DNA of 6,988 bases, taken from the NCBI GenBank assembly GCA_937888615.1, contig CALABZ010000345.1, positions 1-6,988 on the forward strand, written 5' to 3'. Below are positions 1 to 6,226 of the stretch, in pieces (positions within the stretch are counted from its first letter, which is position 1; each line of letters begins with the position of its first letter). Position numbers and translations under genes: made by a program. The notes under the pieces were generated by a model. The model made no database searches. It had not been told where the DNA came from and saw only the letters and a program-made list of their open reading frames with translations. Source of the stretch: an uncultured Lentisphaeria bacterium (GTDB lineage Bacteria; Verrucomicrobiota; Lentisphaeria; Victivallales; Victivallaceae).

Positions 1-1161
1 CTTTTCCGGATCATCCTGAACCGGGCGCTCCAGCTTCGCGCCTCGGACATCCATATCTGCCCGGACGAGGACGGCGCCGACATCCAGCTCCGCATCGACG
101 GCCGTATGCGCAGTGACCGCCGGATCAGCCGAGGCCTCCTGGCCGAACTGACCGCCGTGGTCAAGATCACCGCCGAGCTCGATATTGCCGAAAAACGAAC
201 CCCGCTTGACGGCAATATCAATATCATGCTCGAGGATGAGGAAGTTAGCTTGCGTGTGGCGACCATCCCGACCATTCACGGCGAACACATCACGCTGCGT
301 CTGCTGACCCAGGACCACGGCGAAGAGCTTGAGCGGATCGATTCGCTCGGCATGAGCGACATTCACCGCCGCCTTTTCCTCGAAGCCCTGGCCGAGCCGA
401 ATGGCATCATCCTGCTTTCCGGCCCTACCGGCTCGGGCAAGACGACCACGCTTTACGCCGCGCTTCGCCGCTTGCGCACCGACGGTTCGAAGCATCTGGT
501 CAGCATCGAAGACCCGGTGGAAAAACCGGTCGACGGCGTAACTCAGATCAAGATCGATTCCGACGGCGACCGCCTGACTTTCAACAAAGCCCTGCGGAGC
601 GTCCTGCGTCACGACCCCGACGTGATCATGATCGGGGAAATCCGCGACGGCGAAACCGGTGATATCGCGGTCAAATCCGCGTTGACCGGCCACCTCGTGC
701 TCTCCACGCTGCATACCAACAGCGCCGCCGGAGTGTTGACGCGGCTGGTCAATATCGGGATTGCACCATTTCTGGTGGCATCGACCCTGCGGCTGGCCAT
801 TGCCCAGCGCCTGGTGCGGGTGCCGTGCGCGCACTGCGTGACGAAGCGCCGCCCGACCGAACGCGAATGCCTCGAATTCGGTTGGGATTTCAATGACGAA
901 TCGCTGTTGATCCCGGAGGCGCAGGGGTGTCATTTCTGCGGAAACAAAGGGTATTCGGGGCGGATCGGGCTTTACGAGATGATTCCAATCGACAATACAC
1001 TCCGCAAACTGATTCTCGACGGCGGGGATGAACTGGATTTCGCCCGCTATTCGTTCGAAGAGCGCAAACTGCCCTCAATCCATGCCGACGGCGCCGCCAA
1101 AATCCTGGCCGGCAAAACCACCATTTCCGAAGTTCGCGACGTAACGAACTCAATGATTTAG
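1..1161 (+). CDS. GspE/PilB-family assembly ATPase, 5' end cut by the window
   Basis: Cytoplasmic hexameric ATPase that powers pilin or pseudopilin assembly in type II secretion and type IV pilus systems. The frame is open from base 1, and the ASDIHI motif typical of the N2 domain lies at partial residues 14-19, so the true start is upstream; an ATG at 106 is internal. Visible in partial-protein numbering: AELDIAEKR/PLDG segment (about 59-72), Walker A GPTGSGKTTT (141-150), Asp box SIEDPVE (168-174), Walker B DPDVIMIGEIRD (205-216, Glu 213), His-box STLHTNS (235-241), and a zinc-binding tetracysteine CAHC (276-279) plus CHFC (310-313), which marks GspE/PilB rather than PilT. It ends at TAG 1159-1161. 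All catalytic motifs look intact. Next to pilT and a secretin, either GspE or PilB fits; the missing N-terminal domain would help decide. Family assignment is firm, system assignment is not. Confidence 0.96.
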   Translation, partial: LFRIILNRALQLRASDIHICPDEDGADIQLRIDGRMRSDRRISRGLLAELTAVVKITAELDIAEKRTPLDGNINIMLEDEEVSLRVATIPTIHGEHITLRLLTQDHGEELERIDSLGMSDIHRRLFLEALAEPNGIILLSGPTGSGKTTTLYAALRRLRTDGSKHLVSIEDPVEKPVDGVTQIKIDSDGDRLTFNKALRSVLRHDPDVIMIGEIRDGETGDIAVKSALTGHLVLSTLHTNSAAGVLTRLVNIGIAPFLVASTLRLAIAQRLVRVPCAHCVTKRRPTERECLEFGWDFNDESLLIPEAQGCHFCGNKGYSGRIGLYEMIPIDNTLRKLILDGGDELDFARYSFEERKLPSIHADGAAKILAGKTTISEVRDVTNSMI

Positions 1162-1165
1162 AGGA
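1161..1165 (+). promoter_or_regulatory. Ribosome binding site for the GspF/PilC gene
   Basis: GAGGA lies 6 bases before the ATG at 1172. Its first G is the last base of the upstream ATPase stop codon TAG, so termination and initiation are close enough for coupling. Confidence 0.65.
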
Positions 1166-1171
1166 CGCATA

Positions 1172-2416
1172 ATGGCTGTATTCAAATACATCGCAAGCAG
1201 CGAAAACGAGGGCAAGGAACGCGGCATTCTGACCGCCGAAAATCTGGCCGAGGCCGAAAGCGTCCTGAAAGCCCGCCGGAAAACCATCATCAAAATCGAC
1301 TCCGTCCACTCCTCCGTTACCGATTCTCCGTATTTCCGCCTGACCGCCCGTCCCCCTTGGGAAAAACGTCTGGCGGGCTCCCTGATCGGCAGTTCCAAAA
1401 TCGAGCTCGCGCTTGAACAATTGTCCGCCATGCTGGCGGGGGGCGTACCGATTTTGAATGCGTTCCAGACGGTGGCGGCGCAGTCGGGTTACTTCCTCTC
1501 GCGCAGTCTTTTTTGTGTGGCGAACAGCCTTCAGTCCGGCAAGTTGCTGACCGCCACGCTGAAAGAAGAAATGCCGTTTCTCGGCAATATCGTGATCGGC
1601 ATGATCGCCGCGGGCGAGGCCAACGGCGACATCGACAAAATGTGCACCTATTCCGCCGAACTGATGGCGCGCCGCCGGGCGTTGAAAGGACAGGTGCTTC
1701 AGGCTCTTTCATATCCGATGTTGGTTATCTGCGCCACCATCGCCATTGTCTGTTTCCTGATGTGGAAAGTAATTCCGAAGATCATGAAATTCCTGTCCGG
1801 CCGTTCCTCCTCGTTGCCGCCGGTCACCCGACTGCTGGTGGATATCACCCATTACCTGCAGACGAATGGATGGTATTTCCTCGTTTTTCCGTTGATTCTG
1901 GTTACGGCGCTGGTCCTGATGCGGCGCGAACCGGGCATCGGTTGCCGGATTGATTACGCTGCATTGCGGCTGCCGGTGATCGGCAAGGTACTCCGGGCGT
2001 CGTCGAACATGTTGTGGTGCCGGACGCTCGGGCTTCTGCTCCAGAGCGGGATCAACATTATTCCCGCGATGGAATACACCCGCGACGCGCTCAACAATCT
2101 TTTTTACCGCAGAGAACTGGACGAAATCCGCAAAATGGTGGAGCAGGGGCATCCGCTCTCCACCGCGCTTCGGGTGTCGGAACTCAAGCGGTTTATCCCG
2201 TTGGCGGACGCCATGCTGGTGGTCGGGGAGAACACCGGGCGGATGGACACGGGGTTATTGAAGGTGGCGGATTTCAGCAATGCGGATTTGCAGCGGCGAA
2301 TCAGTTTTCTTTCGAAAATGATCGAACCGGCGCTGTTCGTCGTGGTCGGCGGGATCGTCGGGTTTGTTTATATTGCGTTTTTCATGGGGCTGATGGCCGC
2401 ATCAACAGGCAAGTAA
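1172..2416 (+). CDS. GspF/PilC-family inner-membrane platform protein
   Basis: Polytopic inner-membrane protein that couples the assembly ATPase to pilin or pseudopilin polymerisation. At 414 residues it has the usual family length. The N-terminus (FKYIASSENEGKERG, then AENLAEAESVLKARR) is the typical short cytoplasmic lead. Two T2SSF repeats follow: the first at about 77-205 (LEQLSAMLAGGVPILNAF, later AAGEANGDID) and the second at about 277-405 (CRTLGLLLQSGINIIPAM, later GENTGRMD). Hydrophobic segments at about 183-203, 233-250 and 386-410 give the family's three-helix topology. The ATG at 1172 is supported by GAGGA 6 bases upstream, and it starts 10 bases after the ATPase stop. No damage is visible. 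GspF and PilC cannot be separated by sequence at this level. Confidence 0.95.
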   Translation: MAVFKYIASSENEGKERGILTAENLAEAESVLKARRKTIIKIDSVHSSVTDSPYFRLTARPPWEKRLAGSLIGSSKIELALEQLSAMLAGGVPILNAFQTVAAQSGYFLSRSLFCVANSLQSGKLLTATLKEEMPFLGNIVIGMIAAGEANGDIDKMCTYSAELMARRRALKGQVLQALSYPMLVICATIAIVCFLMWKVIPKIMKFLSGRSSSLPPVTRLLVDITHYLQTNGWYFLVFPLILVTALVLMRREPGIGCRIDYAALRLPVIGKVLRASSNMLWCRTLGLLLQSGINIIPAMEYTRDALNNLFYRRELDEIRKMVEQGHPLSTALRVSELKRFIPLADAMLVVGENTGRMDTGLLKVADFSNADLQRRISFLSKMIEPALFVVVGGIVGFVYIAFFMGLMAASTGK

Positions 2417-2433
2417 ACAGGAAGTGTTAACAT

Positions 2434-2439
2434 AAGGGA
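2434..2439 (+). promoter_or_regulatory. Ribosome binding site that selects the start at 2449
   Basis: AAGGGA directly abuts an ATG at 2440, which is too close to be used with it, but lies 9 bases before a second in-frame ATG at 2449. The same AAGGGA with the same 9-base spacing precedes the pilT start at 5849. The only other purine-rich site, AGGAAG at 2419-2424, is 15 bases from the 2440 ATG, which is too far for a normal start. Confidence 0.6.
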
Positions 2440-2448
2440 ATGATTAAG

Positions 2449-3258
2449 ATGAAATTGCGAAAAAGTCTTTTCATATTCGGCGGCGGGGGCATTATTTTAT
2501 ATGTCATCGCTTTCCGTATTTTGAAAACCAGTCCGATGGCGGGGGATATGAGGTTTTTGCTGTTCCTCGGGCCGCCGTTCTTGATGCTGCTGGCGGCGGC
2601 GCTGGTCTGGCTGTCGGCAAAACTTCTGACCCGGGAGCCGAAAATCGCCAACCAGGCCGGGGGAATCGTATTTTTGCTCGGCGCGGTGTTTTGTCTGGGG
2701 ATGAATATCGCCTACCCGGACGCTCTGCCGCACCTGATCCGCAAATACCGGAAGCCGGACATCACCGATACGCTGCCGAAGCAGAAAATCGCCGCGCCAG
2801 CGGTGAAACCGGCAGAGAAACCCAAAGAAACGGTTAAACCGGTCGAGAAACCTGTTGCCAAACCCACCGTAAAACCCGTGGAAAAACCCGTGGCACAACC
2901 CGTCGCCAAGGCGGAAACGAAGAAACCGCCCGCCGAGGATATCGGCAAAGGCGATCCTTTTCATTACGCGATGGCCGGTACCGATGACTATCTGCCGACG
3001 CAGAATAGCAAACAGGTGCCGCGCATTATTATCCGGGGGATTATCCGGACGGAGGACAGGGAACCGCTCGCGGTCCTGCAGTTGAGCGATACGAACGAGA
3101 ATTTTTATGTTCGCAGGGGCAATGTCATTCGCGTCAACCATCCACAAAAAGGGAACGCGGGCATGAACGAAGTCTATCTGCAGGTGAAATCAATCCGGGA
3201 CGACGAAGTCGAAATCATTCAACAGGAACGGCCCGACCGGGTTATAATCGTGCGATAA
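2449..3258 (+). CDS. GspC/PilP-like periplasmic connector with three membrane segments
   Basis: Likely inner-membrane protein linking the assembly platform to the secretin. The N-terminal third has three hydrophobic segments (about residues 7-24, 35-58 and 69-87 from the start at 2449). A Lys-Pro-Val/Glu rich linker (about 103-162) with KPVEKPVAKP-type repeats follows and probably spans the periplasm. The C-terminal domain (about 192-269: IIIRGIIRTEDREPLAVLQL, FYVRRGNVI, then alternating strands ending DRVIIVR) resembles the beta-domain shared by GspC (HR domain) and PilP, which bind secretin N0 domains. No PDZ domain is present. GspC normally has one membrane helix and PilP is a lipoprotein, so the three-helix anchor is unusual. 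The assignment rests on domain order, position directly before the secretin gene, and general fold pattern rather than strong motifs. A longer form from ATG 2440 (272 residues) is possible but poorly supported by the ribosome binding site. Confidence 0.72.
   Translation: MKLRKSLFIFGGGGIILYVIAFRILKTSPMAGDMRFLLFLGPPFLMLLAAALVWLSAKLLTREPKIANQAGGIVFLLGAVFCLGMNIAYPDALPHLIRKYRKPDITDTLPKQKIAAPAVKPAEKPKETVKPVEKPVAKPTVKPVEKPVAQPVAKAETKKPPAEDIGKGDPFHYAMAGTDDYLPTQNSKQVPRIIIRGIIRTEDREPLAVLQLSDTNENFYVRRGNVIRVNHPQKGNAGMNEVYLQVKSIRDDEVEIIQQERPDRVIIVR
2800..2910 (+). repeat. Lys-Pro repeat-coding segment in the GspC/PilP-like gene
   Basis: Imperfect in-frame repeats encode KPAEKP, KPVEKPVAKP and KPVEKPVAQP units. 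Synonymous codons vary between copies (CCG, CCT and CCC for Pro), so the repetition is held at protein level rather than being a recent DNA duplication. Such linkers are common in periplasm-spanning proteins of the TonB/GspC type. Confidence 0.75.
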
Positions 3259-3264
3259 GGAAGG
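3257..3264 (+). promoter_or_regulatory. Ribosome binding site for the secretin gene
   Basis: AAGGAAGG overlaps the TAA stop of the upstream gene and lies 6 bases before ATG 3271. This favours the ATG over an in-frame TTG at 3268. Confidence 0.75.
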
Positions 3265-3270
3265 TTTTTG

Positions 3271-5253
3271 ATGAAGAGAAAAATAGTTTTATATCTGTGT
3301 TTTTCGCTGTTTCTGGCGGGAATGGTCCGTGGCACCGAGCCCGAAAAGCCTGAAAAATCCGAAATCGCCTCGATCAGCCTGAACAACATCCCGATGAGAG
3401 AGGCTGCCCGGTTGATCAGTATGGCCACCTCCCAGCCGATTGTCGTCAGCCGCGACGCCGCCAAGGTCAACGTCGATCTCCATGTTCGCGACATCAATTC
3501 GCAGGCCGCCCTTGATTCTTTGTGCCGTGCCTACAATCTCTGGCATCAGAAAGACGAGAAAAGCGGCGTGATTCACATCCAAACTCTTGATGAATTCAAG
3601 GACAGTCTTCAATTTATCGGCAAGGATACGGTCAAAGTGGTGCAACTGCTGTATCCGGCCGCCGACGATGTGGCCGGCGCGCTCGCCCAGCTTTTCGTCA
3701 ACCGCGTGGTCTGGACCGAACCCGGCAAAAATTCCGGCGACCGCTACCGCGAAATCAACCGCGCCCTCAAACGCATGGACCTCCTCGCCAAGCGCGGAAC
3801 CCTCGATATTTCCGCCCTCGAAAACGACAGCAGTACCGGCGATGACAATGATGACGGCGATAATGATTTCAAATTGACCGGCGAACTGAAAAAAGTGGCC
3901 GAGGAAGCCGCCAAAAGCCCCATCGGCTCCCTGAAACGCGAACAGCTGGAGGCTCTGGTGAAAAAACGGATGCAGAAAGAAGTCACCCGTGCGGACGTTA
4001 CCGCCGCTCCGGGGGTTGTTTTCATGTCCGTTCTGCCCGAAACCAACAGCCTGATGCTGCGCAGTGCGGACGCCTCTGCCATCGAGCAGATGATCTCGGT
4101 AGTAGAAAAGCTCGACAAGCCCTCGCCGCAGGTTCTTCTGGAGGTTAAAATCCTGTCGGTAAAGCTGGACGACAGCAAAGACCGCGCCCTTGACTTCTTG
4201 TTCAAAGGCGGCGACTTTTCCGGCGGTTTCGACAACGGCCTGATCGGCGGCGGCAGCACCAGCGGGCAAACCATTCTGGCCCCCAACGCAAACCTGGTGC
4301 CGCAGGGCACCGGGATCGACAGCAAGGCGGCGATTTTCAATCTCGTGACCGAGAATTTCTCGATGCGGCTCCAGATGCTCGAAAAAGACGAGCGCCTGAC
4401 CCGTCTCGCCACCCCGAACCTGATCGTCAGCAACAACGAAAGTTCCAACATTTTCATCGGCGAGGAAATCACCGTCATGGAAAAGGCCCAGCAGACCGTA
4501 ACCTATGTCCAGACCACCTCCGAAACCTCCCAGCCGAATATTTCGTGGCAAATCGACGCGCCGCGCCGTCTGATCGGCGTTTCACTGCTGATCACCCCCG
4601 AAATTCACGCCGACCGTTCGGTCACGATCCGTCTGCTTCAGGAACACTCCTCGCTCGGGTCCGAACGCAAAAGTTCCTATTCCGGTTCCACCATCGACAG
4701 TACCGGCGAAGACCAGTATTTCATTTCGCAGGACATCAATATCCAGCGTTTGGTATCCACGGTAGTGGGACAGGACCGCCATTTCATGGTCATCGGCGGG
4801 CTGATTGAGGAATCGGTGGAGAAAAACCTTGAGAAATTTCCATGGCTCGGCGATATCCCGGTTATCGGTGAACTGGTTTTCTCGCGGCTAAACGCCGAGC
4901 GCGTCCGCAAGGAAATCCTGATCATCATCCGCCCGTTCGTCATGCTGGCCCCCGGCGAAACCCAGACCGTATCTCAGGAATACCTTGAACGCATGTCCCA
5001 GCATCCGTCCGCACGTGAGGACATTCCCTCGCTCGGCGTCAATGCCCCGGACGAACTCGCCAAACCCCGCGTCGTCAACCCGAACGACCCGTGGCTGATC
5101 CGCATGTGGGACTCCATGAACAAATGGAACGTGGACGATTCCCAGGATTTTGACGTGCATAAGGAAATCCAATACCAGACCCGGCGCGACAATTACAGCC
5201 AGGCCCTCGACGAAATCAAAAAGTTAAGTACTAAGCAGGAGAATGAACAATGA
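3271..5253 (+). CDS. Outer-membrane secretin, GspD/PilQ family
   Basis: Forms the multimeric outer-membrane pore for pilus or substrate exit. The 660-residue product starts with a Sec signal peptide (KRK at 2-4, hydrophobic 5-17, probable cleavage after Gly21). An N0/STN-like domain follows at about 33-106 (SLNNIPMREAARLIS). An N1-type secretin domain begins at about 120 (VKVVQLLYPAADDVAGALAQLF) and is completed only at about 245-285 (TNSLMLRSADASAIEQMISV, EKLDKPSPQ). Between the halves is an insertion of about 95 residues with an acidic run (186-199). The secretin core spans about 288-560, including a Gly-rich gate region (313-332) and the C-terminal signature VIGGLIEE, FPWLGDIPVIGELVF and KEILIIIRPFVM. 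A tail of about 100 residues (561-660) with a Trp cluster follows. N2 and N3 are not recognisable, and no AMIN domain is seen, unlike classical GspD and PilQ respectively. The TGA stop overlaps the ATG of the following lipoprotein gene. Confidence 0.94.
   Translation: MKRKIVLYLCFSLFLAGMVRGTEPEKPEKSEIASISLNNIPMREAARLISMATSQPIVVSRDAAKVNVDLHVRDINSQAALDSLCRAYNLWHQKDEKSGVIHIQTLDEFKDSLQFIGKDTVKVVQLLYPAADDVAGALAQLFVNRVVWTEPGKNSGDRYREINRALKRMDLLAKRGTLDISALENDSSTGDDNDDGDNDFKLTGELKKVAEEAAKSPIGSLKREQLEALVKKRMQKEVTRADVTAAPGVVFMSVLPETNSLMLRSADASAIEQMISVVEKLDKPSPQVLLEVKILSVKLDDSKDRALDFLFKGGDFSGGFDNGLIGGGSTSGQTILAPNANLVPQGTGIDSKAAIFNLVTENFSMRLQMLEKDERLTRLATPNLIVSNNESSNIFIGEEITVMEKAQQTVTYVQTTSETSQPNISWQIDAPRRLIGVSLLITPEIHADRSVTIRLLQEHSSLGSERKSSYSGSTIDSTGEDQYFISQDINIQRLVSTVVGQDRHFMVIGGLIEESVEKNLEKFPWLGDIPVIGELVFSRLNAERVRKEILIIIRPFVMLAPGETQTVSQEYLERMSQHPSAREDIPSLGVNAPDELAKPRVVNPNDPWLIRMWDSMNKWNVDDSQDFDVHKEIQYQTRRDNYSQALDEIKKLSTKQENEQ
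5237..5241 (+). promoter_or_regulatory. Ribosome binding site for the lipoprotein gene
   Basis: AGGAG lies 8 bases before ATG 5250 and sits inside the end of the secretin coding sequence. The start ATG overlaps the secretin stop as ATGA (5250-5253), so translation is probably coupled. Confidence 0.75.
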
Positions 5254-5852
5254 CACGGTTTTCCCTCTTTCTCGCGATATCGGCGCTGGCCTTCCTTTGC
5301 GGCTGTTCCTCGCCGGACCCCGCCCCGGCTGAACCGCCTGCCCTGGGCAAGGGCGAAACCATCCTCCGCGAAGCCCGGCAGCTCGAAAAAAGCGGCGACC
5401 TCAAAACCGCCTATATCCGTTATTCCGAAGCAATGGATCATGCCGGAGACCTCGCCGTCATGCGCCATATCGGCCTTGAACGCGCGGCGCTTCTTCTCAA
5501 AATGAAACGCTGCAACGCCGCACTGGCCGCGCTGGAGCCGATGCCGGAATTTCCCGACAACCTCTACGATTGTCGCAAAATGATGCTGGCGGCGAAAATT
5601 CTCCAGCACATGAATATCAAAGGCGAATATATCGAGGCCTTGATGGAAGTCGCCCTCGACAATCATATCGATGAGCCTGGTGTGATCCCGTTCAAGGCCG
5701 CGGGCTACACCGAACTCGGCAAGGTTTATGTGGCCAACCGCAAAACCCGTCGCGCCGTCAAATGCTTCGACTTCGCCGCCGAACTCTACCGCAAGAACAA
5801 TGAACCGGAAAAGGCTCAAACTTGCGCCAATATAAGGGATTACCTGAAATGA
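5250..5852 (+). CDS. TPR-like outer-membrane lipoprotein, candidate secretin pilotin
   Basis: A 200-residue protein with a lipoprotein signal peptide: a basic/hydrophobic start, then lipobox LCGC with the lipidated Cys at 19. Ser at +2 predicts sorting to the outer membrane by the Lol rule. A Pro/Ala-rich spacer (about 22-31) precedes an all-helical region with TPR-like character, for example GDLKTAYIRYSEAM (49-62) and ELGKVYVANRKTRRAVKCFD (155-174). Four cysteines in the mature body (88, 108, 172, 192) form two pairs, each 20 residues apart. TPR lipoproteins of the PilF/PilW type act as pilotins for PilQ, and this gene overlaps both the secretin stop and the pilT start (ATGA at each end). 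A pilotin or pilus-assembly role is therefore inferred from fold and context, not from sequence identity. Confidence 0.8.
   Translation: MTRFSLFLAISALAFLCGCSSPDPAPAEPPALGKGETILREARQLEKSGDLKTAYIRYSEAMDHAGDLAVMRHIGLERAALLLKMKRCNAALAALEPMPEFPDNLYDCRKMMLAAKILQHMNIKGEYIEALMEVALDNHIDEPGVIPFKAAGYTELGKVYVANRKTRRAVKCFDFAAELYRKNNEPEKAQTCANIRDYLK
5834..5839 (+). promoter_or_regulatory. Ribosome binding site for pilT
   Basis: AAGGGA lies 9 bases before ATG 5849, inside the end of the lipoprotein gene. This supports the ATG over an in-frame TTG at 5822. The ATG overlaps the preceding TGA as ATGA (5849-5852). Confidence 0.6.
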
Positions 5853-6226
5853 GAACACTCCACGAACTTCTGTCCGCCTTTCAGGACAGTACTTCCAGCG
5901 ACCTTCACCTGACCGAAGACGAGTCCCCCTGTATTCGTGTCAACGGCGATCTCTTCCTCCTCGAAGGATTTGAACCGTTTTCCCCCTCCGATATGGCAAA
6001 AATGACCGAAGAATTGGTCGGGCAGGAGAATTTCGAGCGTTTCAATGCCGAGAACGAGCTCGATATGGCGATCGAATTCAAAGGCGACCGCATGCGCGTG
6101 AACATTTACCGTCAGCAGAAAAAAATCGCCTGGGCGCTGCGTCTGCTTCCGTCGTGTTTTTTTCCGCTGGACAAGCTGGGTTTGTCACCGTCCATTACCA
6201 GCATGGCCTGTACGCTCCAGAAATGA
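5849..6226 (+). CDS. PilT N-terminal fragment (PAS-like domain)
   Basis: Translation from ATG 5849 to the TGA gives 125 residues. They match the PilT N-terminal PAS-like domain: SDLHLTEDESPCIRVNGDL (19-37) is the family's ASDLHL...P..R..G opening, and RMRVNIYRQQ (about 81-90) followed by WALRLLP is the RFRVN...R.IP strand region. The fragment stops just before the RecA-like core, so alone it could not bind and hydrolyse ATP in the normal way. Confidence 0.6.
   Translation: MRTLHELLSAFQDSTSSDLHLTEDESPCIRVNGDLFLLEGFEPFSPSDMAKMTEELVGQENFERFNAENELDMAIEFKGDRMRVNIYRQQKKIAWALRLLPSCFFPLDKLGLSPSITSMACTLQK
6224..6226 (+). other. In-frame TGA stop inside pilT, 15 bases before Walker A
   Basis: Reading AAA TGA TTG GTC CTG, the stop replaces the residue that is normally Gly in the PilT stretch before LVLVTG. 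One G-to-T transversion from GGA produces it. Elsewhere in the window TGA clearly terminates genes (5251-5253 and 5850-5852, each overlapping the next ATG), so reassignment of TGA is unlikely. Confidence 0.9.

Noticed and set aside
2417..2439. Internal promoter or attenuator in the short gap before the GspC/PilP-like gene
   Set aside because: The gap is only about 30 bases, with no clear -35/-10 pair; GTTAAC at 2426-2431 is just a 6-base palindrome.
2440..2442. ATG 2440 as the start of the GspC/PilP-like gene
   Set aside because: The AAGGGA ribosome binding site abuts it with no spacing, while ATG 2449 has a 9-base spacing like pilT.
2497..3147. Minus-strand open frame opposite the GspC/PilP-like gene
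   Set aside because: It is a shadow frame, rich in Arg, Gly and Phe because of the antisense of the KP repeats, with no domain signal.
3826..3867. EF-hand or dockerin-like calcium loop in the acidic run of the secretin
   Set aside because: The start resembles DxNxDG, but position 12 is not Asp or Glu and there is no repeat partner, so it is better described as a low-complexity acidic loop.
3289..4551. 420-codon open frame on the minus strand inside the secretin gene
   Set aside because: It lies wholly antisense to a well-supported secretin, its translation shows no recognisable domain, and long antisense frames are common in GC-rich genes.
6224..6226. TGA reassigned to glycine (as in SR1/Gracilibacteria code 25), since Gly is expected here
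   Set aside because: TGA ends the secretin and lipoprotein genes at precise ATGA overlaps with downstream starts, reading through them gives implausible extensions, and no other gene in the window has an internal TGA.
6224..6226. Selenocysteine codon
   Set aside because: The family has Gly, not Cys, at this position, and I see no convincing SECIS-like hairpin just downstream.
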